DNA of 64,000 bases from DATMGU01 sp035555315 (GCA_035555315.1 DATMGU010000014.1:1-64000); one strand, 5' to 3'; shown: positions 33,710-42,369, counted from the first letter of the stretch. The notes: generated by a model from the sequence alone, not told the origin. Made by a program: numbers and translations.

Positions 33710-34421
33710 GGCTGCCTACGGCGCCCAGCCGATCCTGACCGGTGTCGACCTGTCGATCGAACGCGGCGAGGTGGTCAGCCTCATCGGCCCGTCCGGCTCC
33801 GGCAAAAGCACGCTGCTGCGGGTAATCGTGGGCCTGCTGCGTCCAAGCGCCGGCACCGTGGCGGTCGCCGGCATGCCGATCGACTATGCCAGCAAGCGCG
33901 ATATCCAGGCGGTGCGCGACCGCGCCGCGATCGTGTTCCAGCAATACAATCTGTTCCAGAACATGACCGTGCTGCGCAACACGACCATCGCACCGATCAA
34001 GGTGAAACGCCGGGCGGCCGGCGAAGTCGAGGCGGAGGCCCGCGCGATCCTGGCCAAGGTCGGCCTTGGTGCCAAGCTCGACGCCTATCCGGACGAGTTA
34101 TCAGGCGGTCAGCAGCAACGCGTCGCGATCGCCCGTGCGCTCGTTCTGAAACCCGAAATCCTGCTGCTCGATGAAGTGACATCGGCGCTCGACCCTGAAT
34201 TGGTGGCGGATGTGCTGGACACGATCCGTCTGCTGGCGACCGAAGGCATGACTATGATCATTGTCTCTCATGAGATGGCCTTTGTACGCGAAGTGTCGTC
34301 CAAAGTCGTCTTCATGGCCGAAGGTCGCGTCGTCGAAGTCGGTTCGCCCGAAACGGTGTTCGACGCACCCCAGGAGGCGCGCACCCGCGACTTCGTCAGC
34401 AAGATCCTAAGACATCGATGA
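33681..34421 (+). CDS. amino-acid ABC transporter ATPase
   Basis: The 246-residue ATPase has Walker A GPSGSGKST (36-44), Q-loop IVFQQYNLFQNMTVLRN, signature LSGGQQQRVAIARAL, Walker B ILLLDEVTSALDPEL and H-loop IVSHEMAFVREV. The DEVTSALDPELV form is characteristic of polar amino-acid transporters. The start is a TTG at 33681, with GGAG eight bases upstream and within the end of the permease gene. Confidence 0.92.
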   Translation: MPFVALSGIKAAYGAQPILTGVDLSIERGEVVSLIGPSGSGKSTLLRVIVGLLRPSAGTVAVAGMPIDYASKRDIQAVRDRAAIVFQQYNLFQNMTVLRNTTIAPIKVKRRAAGEVEAEARAILAKVGLGAKLDAYPDELSGGQQQRVAIARALVLKPEILLLDEVTSALDPELVADVLDTIRLLATEGMTMIIVSHEMAFVREVSSKVVFMAEGRVVEVGSPETVFDAPQEARTRDFVSKILRHR

Positions 34422-35094
34422 GGGGCTCCGCCAACTCGGATTTCTCGGTACATCCGGCGGTGCGATCTTTGCTAAACCTCAACTGATACGAGCCGCGTCA
34501 CTGCCTGCTTAAAGCGCCCTTTGGCCCGATGGGGATCTGACTCGATATGGCGCGCTTCAACCAAAGCTCTCCTGTCTCAGAAGGATGACAATCCATGGCT
34601 ATGGCCTTCGGACAAGCTCCCCCGCCAACGGGAATCACGGTGTGTGAGGCAACGCCCCATATCGGTACCGGATGTTGGTAGGGTTCCGTTCGGTGCTTAA
34701 TCACAGCCAGCCACCGCGTCGGCCATTGATCCTGCCGGTCCACCCAACGCTGGGCGTGGCCGACGCCGTGACCCGAGGGCCGAGTTGGCATTAGTTACGG
34801 AGTGACCGAACGCGGGATTTGGTCAGAATCCTGTCGCATAAAATCGGTGAGACGCGCCGAAGCAACTTGCCGAATGACACGCTGCCGACTTGCTTATCCA
34901 GCAATACCTGAGGTGCTGTTTGGCGGTTAACTGCCTCTGTCCCGGCTTCAACGTGACGGGGCTCGGGCGCCAGTCTCGCAGTCAGGCTTGGATACGGTTC
35001 CGAAAGCGCATTCGGCAATGCCTTCAGGCGTGTTCTCGGAAGGCCCCGAAGCGGTACTGGTCAAAATACTCGGCTTCTCCACACGGGAGAAACG
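34422..35094. other. gene-poor spacer
   Basis: This 673-base stretch has several short open frames on both strands, but none resembles a known family. At 34807-34842 one frame reads RTRDLVRILSHK, which resembles the C-terminal tail of the preceding ATPase (RTRDFVSKILRH) and might be debris of a second copy. It is too short to be sure. The region looks like decayed DNA. Confidence 0.4.
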
Positions 35095-36006
35095 TCAGGT
35101 TCGATCAAAGGCTGCCCAAACCGCCTCGGCTGTATGACCCTGACGCGCCACGGGACGAAAGAGCCGAATTTCGATAGGAATCGCGAGGTCCGGGTTGCCC
35201 GCTTCAACCAGCAGCCCGGCCGAAATGTCCTCTTCGGCCAGCGTTCGAGGCAGCCATGCCACGCCGTCTCCGGCGCGGGCCATCGACAGCAGCGTGGCGG
35301 CGAGGTGCGACGTGAAGATCGTTTCGAGCGCAAAGGCCCGGTCCGCCGCTCCCCACCGCGCTGCGATGATCCGGCCCAACCCCGATTGCGCGCTGTAGGC
35401 AAGGTATTTCACGGGCTCGCCGCCATGCAGCCGCCAGCGCGGACCCCCGTTCCGGCCAGGCGCGCTGAGCGGCACCAGAGTATCGGCGCCGACCACGATG
35501 CTCTTGAACTGGCCGGTCTCGAACCGGCTGCTCATGTCCTGGTGATAGTGACAAAGCAGAAGCTGCGCGTCTCCCCGCAGCATCATCTGCTCGCACGCCT
35601 GCAGGCTGTCGGAGATCAGGTTGAGATTGCCGAGCGCCAGAATCCGTTCGTTGCCGCGAACCCATTTCGGGAAAAACGTGAAGGAAAGCGCGTGCGTCGC
35701 CGCGATCGACAAGAGGCCGGCGCCACGGCCGGAAACTTCGAGGGCGTCGCGCCGCAACTGATGCAGGGCGCGTGTCAGGACCTCCGCCTGAGTGTGAAAA
35801 TGCTCTCCTGCCGGGGTTAGTGCGACATTGTGCGTCGTGCGGATAAACAAGGCCGCGCCGATCCACGCCTCAAGCGCGCGAATTCTGCGGCTGAAAGCCG
35901 GTTGGGTGACGTGGCGTGCCTCGGCCGCCCTGGAAAAATTCAGGGTTTCCGCGAGCGCCAGATAGTCCTCAAGCCAGATCAGCTCCATTGGTGATGTCGA
36001 ATCCAC
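35095..36006 (-). CDS. LysR-family transcriptional regulator
   Basis: The 303-residue protein has the LysR winged helix (DYLALAETLNFSRAAEARHV, then TQPAFSRRIRALE) and an effector domain starting GRGAGLLSIAATHALSFTFF. It is divergent from the D-tartrate dehydratase gene at 36152, so it probably controls it. An internally deleted relic of the same gene lies at 26671-26771. The 3' end (AAFDRT) and the segment around GRGAG are the parts that survive in the relic. Confidence 0.92.
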   Translation of the reverse strand: MDSTSPMELIWLEDYLALAETLNFSRAAEARHVTQPAFSRRIRALEAWIGAALFIRTTHNVALTPAGEHFHTQAEVLTRALHQLRRDALEVSGRGAGLLSIAATHALSFTFFPKWVRGNERILALGNLNLISDSLQACEQMMLRGDAQLLLCHYHQDMSSRFETGQFKSIVVGADTLVPLSAPGRNGGPRWRLHGGEPVKYLAYSAQSGLGRIIAARWGAADRAFALETIFTSHLAATLLSMARAGDGVAWLPRTLAEEDISAGLLVEAGNPDLAIPIEIRLFRPVARQGHTAEAVWAAFDRT

Positions 36007-36029
36007 ATAACCAATTCCGGGATTAGCAT

Positions 36030-36041
36030 TGGCGTTCGCCA
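36030..36041. promoter_or_regulatory. palindrome between LysR and tarD
   Basis: TGGCGTTCGCCA is a perfect 12-bp palindrome within a larger dyad formed by GGATT (36020-36024) and AATCC further right. It lies in the 145-base gap between the divergent LysR and D-tartrate dehydratase genes and is a candidate binding site for the LysR protein. Confidence 0.3.
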
Positions 36042-36151
36042 GAATCCAGTTCTAACGATCTCCTCTAGCGACGCCTTCGATCAGCGGCAGGCCGTGGAGG
36101 TCGTGCGGCACCATCAGTCAGCATGCGAGACCTGCACGGAAGGAAAATTCC

Positions 36152-37315
36152 ATGCGTATCGTCGATGTCGTCGAGATCACCAAGCCCATCGCGTCGCCGG
36201 TCCGGAACGCCTATATCGACTTCTCGAAGATGACGGCGAGCCTCGTCGCCGTGGTGACGGATGTCGTGCGTGACGGTCGTCGGGTCGTCGGATACGGCTT
36301 CAATTCGAACGGACGCTATGGCCAGGGCGGCCTGATCCGGGAGCGCTTCCGCGACCGCATCCTCGAGGCCGAGGCCAAGAGCCTGCTCGACGACGAAGGC
36401 GACAATCTCGATCCTCGGCACATCTGGGCGGCGATGATGTCGAATGAAAAGCCCGGCGGCCACGGTGAACGCTCCGTGGCGGTGGGTACACTGGACATGG
36501 CCATCTGGGACGCGGTCGCGAAGATCGCCGGAAAACCATTGTTCCGCCTTCTCGCCGAGAAAAAGCGCCTGGAGGCTAACCCTCGCGTCTTCGTCTATGC
36601 CGCGGGTGGGTACTATTATCCGGGCAAGGACAATTCGGCGCTCCAGGCGGAGATGCGCGGCTATCTCGGTCGCGGCTACACCGTGGTCAAGATGAAGATC
36701 GGAGGCGCCTCCATCGACGAGGACCGCGGACGGATCGAGGCCGTATTGAAGGAGATCGGATCGGAAGCGCGGCTTGCCGTCGATGCGAACGGACGCTTCG
36801 ATCTGGAGACCGGCATCGCCTATGCGAAGATGCTGCGCGACTATCCGCTGTTCTGGTACGAGGAAGCCGGCGATCCGCTGGACTACGCCCTTCAAGCGGC
36901 TCTGTCGGAATTCTATCCGGGGTCGATGGCGACGGGCGAGAATCTCTTTTCGCACCAGGACGCGCGCAACCTGCTCCGCTATGGCGGCATGCGGCCGGAT
37001 CGCGACTGGCTGCAGTTCGATTGCGCCCTGTCATACGGGCTCGTCGAATATCTGCGGACGCTTGACGTGTTGGCTCAGCATGGCTGGTCGCCGTCGCGCT
37101 GCATTCCCCATGGCGGGCACCAGATGTCGCTGAACATCGCGGCGGGCCTTGGCCTGGGCGGCAACGAGAGCTACCCCGACCTCTTCCAGCCCTATGGCGG
37201 CTTCCCTGACTCCGTTCGCGTCGAAGATGGTCATATCGTCATGCCGGACCTGCCGGGCATCGGCTTCGAGGGTAAATCCGACCTGATCAAGGTCATGCGC
37301 GACCTGGCTGAATAG
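36152..37315 (+). CDS. tarD: D-tartrate dehydratase (enolase superfamily)
   Basis: The 387-residue protein belongs to the mandelate-racemase branch of the enolase superfamily. It has the KMK motif (Lys180, Lys182), metal ligands in VDANGRFD (Asp211), WYEEAGDP (Glu237/238) and TGENLFS (Glu263), and His320 in IPHGGHQMSLN as the opposing base. Spacing and flanking sequence (ARNLLRYGGMRPDRDWLQFD) match the Bradyrhizobium D-tartrate dehydratase type, which converts D-tartrate to oxaloacetate. A divergent LysR gene precedes it. No dedicated tartrate transporter adjoins it. Confidence 0.82.
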   Translation: MRIVDVVEITKPIASPVRNAYIDFSKMTASLVAVVTDVVRDGRRVVGYGFNSNGRYGQGGLIRERFRDRILEAEAKSLLDDEGDNLDPRHIWAAMMSNEKPGGHGERSVAVGTLDMAIWDAVAKIAGKPLFRLLAEKKRLEANPRVFVYAAGGYYYPGKDNSALQAEMRGYLGRGYTVVKMKIGGASIDEDRGRIEAVLKEIGSEARLAVDANGRFDLETGIAYAKMLRDYPLFWYEEAGDPLDYALQAALSEFYPGSMATGENLFSHQDARNLLRYGGMRPDRDWLQFDCALSYGLVEYLRTLDVLAQHGWSPSRCIPHGGHQMSLNIAAGLGLGGNESYPDLFQPYGGFPDSVRVEDGHIVMPDLPGIGFEGKSDLIKVMRDLAE

Positions 37316-37422
37316 GTCTAAGCTCGGAAGAAACGATGCGACGCAGCTTCCTGGGATGGCACGCTGAGTTCCCGCACCCGGCGTGCCATTTCGACGATCA
37401 ATCAAGAGGGTGGGCATATGTC

Positions 37423-37986
37423 ATGGGCCAGGCGGCACACCAGTACCTGATCTTCGAAACCGTGAGCGGCTTCTGCGGCATCGCGTGGAACGATGTCGGC
37501 ATCGCACGCTTCCAGCTGCCGGCACGTGGCGCCGAAGCGGCCGAACGGACTCTTCTCCGTCGGCTGCCGGGCGCCAAGCCCGGCACGCCCAAGCAGGACG
37601 TGCTTGAAGCAATCGAGGCCGTGAAGCGCTACTTCCAAGGCGAGGAGGTCGATTTCTCCGACATTCGCCTCGACCTAGATGAGCAGGACGCGTTCTTCAA
37701 GCAGATCTATGCCGCCGCGCGGCACGTCGGTTGGGGCCATACAACCACATACGGCACCTTGGCGAAGGAACTCGGCGCCGGCCCCGAAGCGGCGCGTGAT
37801 GTTGGCCAGGCCATGGCCAAAAATCCGGTGCCGCTGATCATCCCGTGCCATCGGGTATTGGCCGCTGGCGGCAAGGTCGGTGGCTTTTCGGCGCCGGGCG
37901 GCTCGGCCGCGAAAATCCGCATGCTGGAACTGGAAGGCGTGCATGTCGGGCCGCCGCCGCCGGCACAGCAATCGCTTGGGCTGTAG
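37423..37986 (+). CDS. ogt: methylated-DNA--protein-cysteine methyltransferase
   Basis: The 187-residue protein has the active-site motif PCHRV (141-145, nucleophile Cys142), GWGHTTTYGTLAKELG with the helix-turn-helix start, and the following GGKVGGFSAPGG. It repairs O6-alkylguanine by irreversible transfer to its cysteine. I chose the ATG at 37423, because the upstream extension to 37336 has no family resemblance; AGAGGG lies about 12 bases before it. It is a housekeeping repair gene between two metabolic genes. Confidence 0.88.
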   Translation: MGQAAHQYLIFETVSGFCGIAWNDVGIARFQLPARGAEAAERTLLRRLPGAKPGTPKQDVLEAIEAVKRYFQGEEVDFSDIRLDLDEQDAFFKQIYAAARHVGWGHTTTYGTLAKELGAGPEAARDVGQAMAKNPVPLIIPCHRVLAAGGKVGGFSAPGGSAAKIRMLELEGVHVGPPPPAQQSLGL

Positions 37987-37996
37987 TCCCGGCCGC

Positions 37997-38815
37997 CTAT
38001 TCGAATTGCCCGAAGATGCCGTTCAAGTCGCGGCCCGACATGCCGCCGGCCAGCGCACTGAACGAACCTTCCTTGATGGCTTTCGCCGACGCCACGGTCG
38101 CCGCCCAGGCAACCCTAGCCAGCGCGCCTCCGACGCTCAAACGCCGCACGCCGAGATCGGCCATCTCGGCGACGGTGGTCGCCGGATCCATGATCAGGAC
38201 GTTCAGCGGTTTCGGTGCCACGGCGCGCACCATGGCCGCGATCGCGTCTTTTCCGGCCACGCCGGGCGCATAGAGACAATCCGCGCCGGCCTCCGCGAAT
38301 GCCACCAGCTTGTCGATGGCAGGCGTGAGTGCGCTCGGATCGATGAGCAGTCCCTCGGTCCGCGCCACCAGAATGACGTCTTCGCCCGACTGGTCGATCG
38401 CCGCTCGCGCCGCGCGGACCCGCTCCACGGCCATCGACTTGCCGTAGAGGCCGGACTCCTCGAGGTTCCGATCCTCGATCGAGAAGCCCGCGATCCCCGT
38501 GCCGATGGCGAGCCGGACGCTGGCCGCGACGCCTTCCGGGTCGGCCGCGAAACCGGACTCGAAGTCCGCGTTGATCGGCAGATCGACGGCGCTGCTCAAT
38601 GCGGCCAGATGTGCCAGGACATCATCGCGCGTCACGGCATAGTCGGGTCGTCCGGTGGTCCAGGCATAGCCGCTGCTGGTCGAGGCCAGTGCTGCGAACC
38701 CGAGATGCTGGAACATGCGGGCACTGCCCACGTCCCAGGGATTTGGCAGCACGAAACACCCCTCTTGGTGCAGCGCGCGAAAGCTGAGGCGTTTTTCGGC
38801 GAGGGATAGGGTCAT
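37997..38815 (-). CDS. isocitrate lyase / phosphoenolpyruvate mutase family protein
   Basis: The 272-residue TIM-barrel protein shows the family blocks NPWDVGSARMFQHLGFAAL, INADFESGFA, GFSIEDRNLEE with metal and substrate ligands, and VARTEGL. The KKCGH loop of true isocitrate and methylisocitrate lyases is absent, so it belongs to the shorter oxaloacetate-hydrolase or carboxyphosphonoenolpyruvate-mutase-like group whose members cleave or hydrolyse C-C or C-P bonds in 2-oxo acids. Function unassigned. It is convergent with ogt, with 10 bases between the stops. Confidence 0.82.
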   Translation of the reverse strand: MTLSLAEKRLSFRALHQEGCFVLPNPWDVGSARMFQHLGFAALASTSSGYAWTTGRPDYAVTRDDVLAHLAALSSAVDLPINADFESGFAADPEGVAASVRLAIGTGIAGFSIEDRNLEESGLYGKSMAVERVRAARAAIDQSGEDVILVARTEGLLIDPSALTPAIDKLVAFAEAGADCLYAPGVAGKDAIAAMVRAVAPKPLNVLIMDPATTVAEMADLGVRRLSVGGALARVAWAATVASAKAIKEGSFSALAGGMSGRDLNGIFGQFE

Positions 38816-39159
38816 CTGGAATCTCCTTTCAGGTCGGCGAGTTGAGTCGAAGGCTGTGTCACTCTCTGGTGCCAGGGGACATTCGTCTTTTCGGCAACGG
38901 ATCGCGGCCTGCCGTTATGGCCTCTCTCGTGACGATGGTCCGCCGGCGCCCCGCGCTCAATCCAAACAATTTCTTCGCATGGTTGAGTTGCGGCGAGTTT
39001 GAATCCTGACAATTCTCTGATCACCAAATGCCAGGGGCGGTGCGGGGCAGGCTGTGCCAAAACCCCGCCGCAATCCCCTTACCAGTATCGGATAAGCGGA
39101 TGTCCGGAAGTCGGTCGAGGGTGGGTTAGCGGACATAGGACAGTGGCCGGGGGTGGACC
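38816..39159. other. spacer without a recognisable gene
   Basis: This 344-base stretch between the isocitrate-lyase-family gene and the next LysR gene contains only short open frames without family resemblance. A promoter for the leftward gene at 37997-38815 must lie near 38816-38900 (GGAGAT precedes its start), but elements are not clear. Confidence 0.4.
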
Positions 39160-40077
39160 TCAGCTAATTCGTGTGGCCGCTACCGATGATCGATAGCGCA
39201 AAGCGTCGAGAACGATCGCGAACGCGGGGGTCATCTGGCGGCGGCTAGGGTAATAAAGGTGGTAGCCCGAGAAAGGCGGCAGCCAGTCACCAAGCACCTC
39301 GACCAGCCGCCCGGTTTTCAAGTGCGGTTCAGCTAGCCCACGCGGCAGATAGGCGATCCCGAAACCATCTAAGGCAGCGACCAGCATGGGCGGGCTGCTG
39401 TTGAACATGGCCTGTCCCTGGACGCGCACCCGAAACTCTCGCCCCTCCTTCTCGAACTCCCAGGCGTAAACGCCGCTCTGGGTTTTCAGACGGAGTTGGA
39501 TGCAGTTGTGCTGAGTGAGGTCCGCAGGGACGAGCGGCGCGGGATGTTCGAGAAAATAAGTCGGCGCCGCCACGACCACCATGCGTTCGTCAGGCCCGAT
39601 CGGCACGGCGATCATATCCTTGTCGATGACGCCCCCCAGGCGAATGCCGCCATCGAAGCGTTCGGCGACGATGTCGGTCAGGGCATAGTCAGTGATGAAC
39701 TCGATGTTGATGTCGGGATAGGCCGCGAGCACCGGGCGAAGTCGAGGCCAAACGGTCCAGTAAAGGGTGTAGTCGTCAAGGGTAAGGCGCACATCGCCTG
39801 CGGGCTTGTCCCGTAGCTCGGCCAGCGCGCGAAGCTCGGCTTCGATCTCGTCAATCCGAGGCTCCAGAGTCAGCAGCAGACGTTCGCCCGCCGCCGTTGG
39901 CGTGACGCTGCGGGTGGTGCGGGCCAGCAGGCGCACGCCCAATCGCTCCTCCAAGAGCCGCATCATATGGCTGAGAGCTGACGGCGAGACGCCCAGCCCG
40001 GCCGCCGCACGGGTGAAGCTGCGTTCGCGGGCTACAACCGCGAACGCAGCGAGATCGTTCAGGTTCGTCCTGGTCAT
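39160..40077 (-). CDS. LysR-family transcriptional regulator
   Basis: The 305-residue protein has the N-terminal winged helix (NDLAAFAVVARERSFTRAAAG, in LysR register, then SPSALSHMMRLLEERLGVRL) and the effector domain segment DVRLTLDDYTLYWTVWPRL. It resembles the group that controls small oxidoreductase operons. It is divergent from the cupin-SDR-carboxymuconolactone-decarboxylase operon at 40174, which it probably regulates through the 96-base gap. Confidence 0.92.
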   Translation of the reverse strand: MTRTNLNDLAAFAVVARERSFTRAAAGLGVSPSALSHMMRLLEERLGVRLLARTTRSVTPTAAGERLLLTLEPRIDEIEAELRALAELRDKPAGDVRLTLDDYTLYWTVWPRLRPVLAAYPDINIEFITDYALTDIVAERFDGGIRLGGVIDKDMIAVPIGPDERMVVVAAPTYFLEHPAPLVPADLTQHNCIQLRLKTQSGVYAWEFEKEGREFRVRVQGQAMFNSSPPMLVAALDGFGIAYLPRGLAEPHLKTGRLVEVLGDWLPPFSGYHLYYPSRRQMTPAFAIVLDALRYRSSVAATRIS

Positions 40078-40080
40078 TCA

Positions 40081-40147
40081 TGAATTTAGCTCACAAGCGC
40101 ACTGGCTTTCCAGCGTCTAATCTTTGCAGTGCGCCGGGGTTAAATTC
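40081..40147. promoter_or_regulatory. spaced inverted repeat between LysR and the cupin operon
   Basis: GAATTTA (40081-40087) and TAAATTC (40141-40147) are exact complements separated by 53 bases in the divergent promoter. They could be two half-regions recognised by a LysR tetramer. Assignment is by position only. Confidence 0.3.
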
Positions 40148-40173
40148 CTCAGGTAGCCACCGGAGGAAAAGCC

Positions 40174-40584
40174 ATGCATCTCAGGCGCGCCGGATCGCAG
40201 CCGTCCCAGATCGGCCCTGAAGCCTACTTCACTGGGAAGGTTCGCATTGATCCCCTGAACACGCCGCCCGAGCCCGCCCGGGCCCTGACCGCTTACGTCA
40301 CCTTCGAGCCGGGCGAACGCTCGGCCTGGCACACCCATCCGCTCGGCCAGACCCTGATCGTCACGGCCGGCTACGGCTGGACCCAATGCGAAGGCGAACC
40401 GATCGTCGAGATCAGGGTGGGCGACGTGATCTGGTGTCCCCCGGGCCACAGGCACTGGCACGGCGCCACGGCGACCACCGCCATGACCCATCTCGCCGTC
40501 ACCGAGGCCCTCGACGGAAAGGCTGTCGAGTGGATGGAGAAGGTGACCGAGGAACAATACCTCGCTCTCCAACTACAGGATTAG
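40174..40584 (+). CDS. cupin-domain protein (hydroxynitrile-lyase-like group)
   Basis: The 136-residue single-cupin protein has the first cupin motif in WHTHPLGQTLIVTAGYGW (metal-binding His residues) and the second in GDVIWCPPGHRHWHG. It resembles the small Mn-cupins that usually travel with an SDR and a carboxymuconolactone-decarboxylase-like gene and include (R)-selective hydroxynitrile lyases. The reaction in this organism is unknown. It is the first gene of a three-gene operon, and the SDR starts 3 bases after it. A GGAGGAAAAG site precedes the start. Confidence 0.85.
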   Translation: MHLRRAGSQPSQIGPEAYFTGKVRIDPLNTPPEPARALTAYVTFEPGERSAWHTHPLGQTLIVTAGYGWTQCEGEPIVEIRVGDVIWCPPGHRHWHGATATTAMTHLAVTEALDGKAVEWMEKVTEEQYLALQLQD

Positions 40585-40587
40585 GTT

Positions 40588-41346
40588 ATGAACCCGACCT
40601 ACGATTTCACGGGCCAAGTGGCCCTCGTGACCGGCGCCGCCTCGGGCATGGGCGCGGTCACCGCCAAGGCTTTCGCCGACGCAGGTGCGGCAGTTGTCCT
40701 CGTCGATCAGGACCAGGAGAAACTCGACTCCGTAGCTGACGGCCTGATCGCCACCGGCGCGAAAGTGCTGTCGCTGGCTGGCGATGTCTCGGACGAAGCG
40801 TTCGCCAAGTCCGCGGTCGAGCGCGCAGTCGCTGAGTTCGGCCGCTTGGACATGGCGTACAACAACGCCGGCATCCTCGGCCCGATGTGTCCGATGAATG
40901 ATGAGACGGGTGAGGGCTACGACCAGGTGCAGGCGGTAAATCTGCGCGGCGTCTGGACCTTCATGAAGCACGAGCTTCTGCAGATGCAGAAGCAGGGTTC
41001 GGGCTCAATCGTGAACTGCTCGTCCCTCGGGGGCCTCGTCGGTCTGCCGGGCCGCGCCGCCTACCACGCCAGTAAGCACGGTGTGATCGGCCTAACGAAG
41101 TGCGCGGCCATGGACAACGCCGCGCGCGGCATCCGCGTAAATGCCATCTGTCCCGGCTGCATCGACACACCCATGGGCGACGGCATCGACCCCGCCGCGA
41201 TGAAAGAGTTCCTGAAGGAACAGCCAATCGGCCGGATGGGTCGCCCCGAGGAAATCGCTGCGGCGGTGCTCTGGTTATGCAGCCCCGGCGCGAGTTTCAT
41301 CCTCGGCGTCGCGCTGCCCGTGGACGGCGGCTTCGTCACCCACTGA
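40588..41346 (+). CDS. short-chain dehydrogenase/reductase
   Basis: The 252-residue protein is a canonical SDR: TGAASGMG cofactor loop (15-22), NNAG (92-95), catalytic Ser near 146, Tyr159 and Lys163 in YHASK, and the C-terminal FILGVALPVDGGFVTH. Substrate is not fixed by sequence. It is translated from the same mRNA as the cupin and carboxymuconolactone-decarboxylase-like proteins. Confidence 0.92.
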   Translation: MNPTYDFTGQVALVTGAASGMGAVTAKAFADAGAAVVLVDQDQEKLDSVADGLIATGAKVLSLAGDVSDEAFAKSAVERAVAEFGRLDMAYNNAGILGPMCPMNDETGEGYDQVQAVNLRGVWTFMKHELLQMQKQGSGSIVNCSSLGGLVGLPGRAAYHASKHGVIGLTKCAAMDNAARGIRVNAICPGCIDTPMGDGIDPAAMKEFLKEQPIGRMGRPEEIAAAVLWLCSPGASFILGVALPVDGGFVTH

Positions 41347-41384
41347 ACGCTTGTCCCCGCCCCCCACCACTGCCGGACCTCGCC

Positions 41385-41711
41385 ATGACCACCGAACCCA
41401 CCAATGCCCGCAAATCCTTTGGCGACATCGCGCCGAACCTCGCCGAGATCACCGACAAGGTGCTCTTCGGCCAGGTTTGGGAGGACCCTACGCTGTCGCC
41501 GCGCGACCGCAGCCTCGTCACCATCGTCAACCTGGCGGCGCTCTACCGTCAGAACGAGTTGCCATTCCACCTGGGCAAAGGGCTGGATAACGGCCTCTCG
41601 AAAGAGGAGGTTATCGCTGCAATCACTCAAACCGCCTTCTATGCGGGCTGGCCGACCGCGATGACCGCGATCCAGATCGCCCGCAAGGTTTTCGATGAGC
41701 GGAAAGACTGA
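41385..41711 (+). CDS. carboxymuconolactone decarboxylase family protein
   Basis: The 108-residue helical protein has the family features SPRDRSLVTIVNLAALYRQNEL, PFHLGKGLDNGLSKEEVIAAI and the YAGWPTAMTAI end. The redox CxxC of the AhpD branch is absent, so it is nearer the gamma-carboxymuconolactone decarboxylase branch. Many relatives are of unknown function and occur with the same cupin and SDR partners. I chose the ATG at 41385; no ribosome site is obvious, which suggests coupling to the SDR 38 bases upstream. Confidence 0.87.
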   Translation: MTTEPTNARKSFGDIAPNLAEITDKVLFGQVWEDPTLSPRDRSLVTIVNLAALYRQNELPFHLGKGLDNGLSKEEVIAAITQTAFYAGWPTAMTAIQIARKVFDERKD

Positions 41712-41811
41712 AGCCGGTCAGATGATGCCACCACCGAACTGGCCTCAAGGGCTTCGCCAATCCGAGTAAATCACCTCAGAATCAAAGCGTTGAGGCGGGA
41801 GGAGATCGGCC

Positions 41812-42057
41812 GTGAGCTTCATCGACGGCGAGAGCCGAGATCAGGTCAGTCTGCTTCCAGCCTGTGTCGACGACCATGTTTCTCCGGGCGCCCTGGTCCG
41901 CGTCGTCGATGTCTTCGTCGCCAGCTTGGATTTGACCAAAATGGGGTTCGCTCGCGCCGCCGCGGGGCGGCCCGGCCACCACCCGGGGGAGCTGCGTCCG
42001 CTCAGGGATTTCGACCTGACGGGCCTCCTTATGCTTTCTGTGCCTGATCGACGCTAG
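41812..42057 (+). pseudogene. N-terminal fragment of an IS1182-type transposase
   Basis: From the GTG at 41812 the DNA reads MSFIDGESRDQVSLLPACVD, then VRVVDVFVASLDLTKMGFAR and GRPGHHPG. This matches the opening of IS1182/IS5-like transposases (SFI-GE-R-Q--LFP...VRVVDVFVD-LDL--LGF...GRP-YHP). Similarity stops near 41990 and a stop follows at 42057; the catalytic DDE part is gone. It separates the cupin operon from the acrylate-type cluster. Confidence 0.7.
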
Positions 42058-42156
42058 CCTATGGTTGTCTCCCATCATCGTCACCGGTTGCCAGCACGGC
42101 CCCCCTCAATTTGTCGGAATTCCCACATGGGCTCGTTGATTTGCATTTGTCTTTTG

Positions 42157-42171
42157 TAGACGGTCTGTCTA
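42157..42171. promoter_or_regulatory. AcuR-type operator, copy 1
   Basis: TAGAC-GGTCT-GTCTA is an inverted repeat with a 5-base spacer. It heads the deleted acuR relic, exactly where the copy at 50408-50422 heads the intact acuR gene. Aligning the two loci from this site gives 42 identities in 55 bases without gaps. Confidence 0.6.
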
Positions 42172-42181
42172 TATATTATTG

Positions 42182-42345
42182 GTCTGATGTAAGGGAAGGC
42201 TGGACAAGCGCTCGATGGTTAAGGGCAAGCCAGCCGTTTAGGATGATCTCGCACCAGAACGATTGCAATTGGCTGGCTGGAGTCTGTTGGGTTGGCTGGG
42301 AAGGGGTGGTGCTTCGTGCGAAACTCGAAAGGCGGGTCGATCCAC
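42182..42345 (+). pseudogene. acuR relic with internal deletion
   Basis: The 5' part (to 42211) aligns with the leader of the intact acuR-like gene (offset 8251 bases), including the ribosome-site stretch AAGGGAAGGCT. From about 42243 the DNA aligns with the 3' part of acuR (offset 8700 bases), encoding CNWLAGVCWVGWEGVVLRAK against CDWLAEFFWIGWEGAVLRAK. The relic therefore lacks 449 bases of the middle and cannot make a DNA-binding protein. It is a fossil of a second TetR copy directly ahead of the acrylate-type operon. Confidence 0.8.
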
Positions 42346-42369
42346 GGAGCGCCCTTTTTTGCTGGGATA

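Noticed and set aside
34498..34791. 97-codon minus-strand frame in the spacer after the amino-acid transporter
   Set aside because: No recognisable family, no clear ribosome site, and the surrounding DNA looks decayed.
34807..34842. Twelve codons resembling the tail of an amino-acid ABC ATPase (RTRDLVRILSHK)
   Set aside because: Too short for a firm call and no upstream ATPase remnant could be followed in the same frame.
40174..40584. Cupin protein as a possible DMSP lyase (DddL, DddQ or DddW are cupins), given the nearby acrylate-type cluster
   Set aside because: Its sequence and SDR/carboxymuconolactone-decarboxylase partners match a different small-cupin group, and it is separated from the cluster by a transposase stub.
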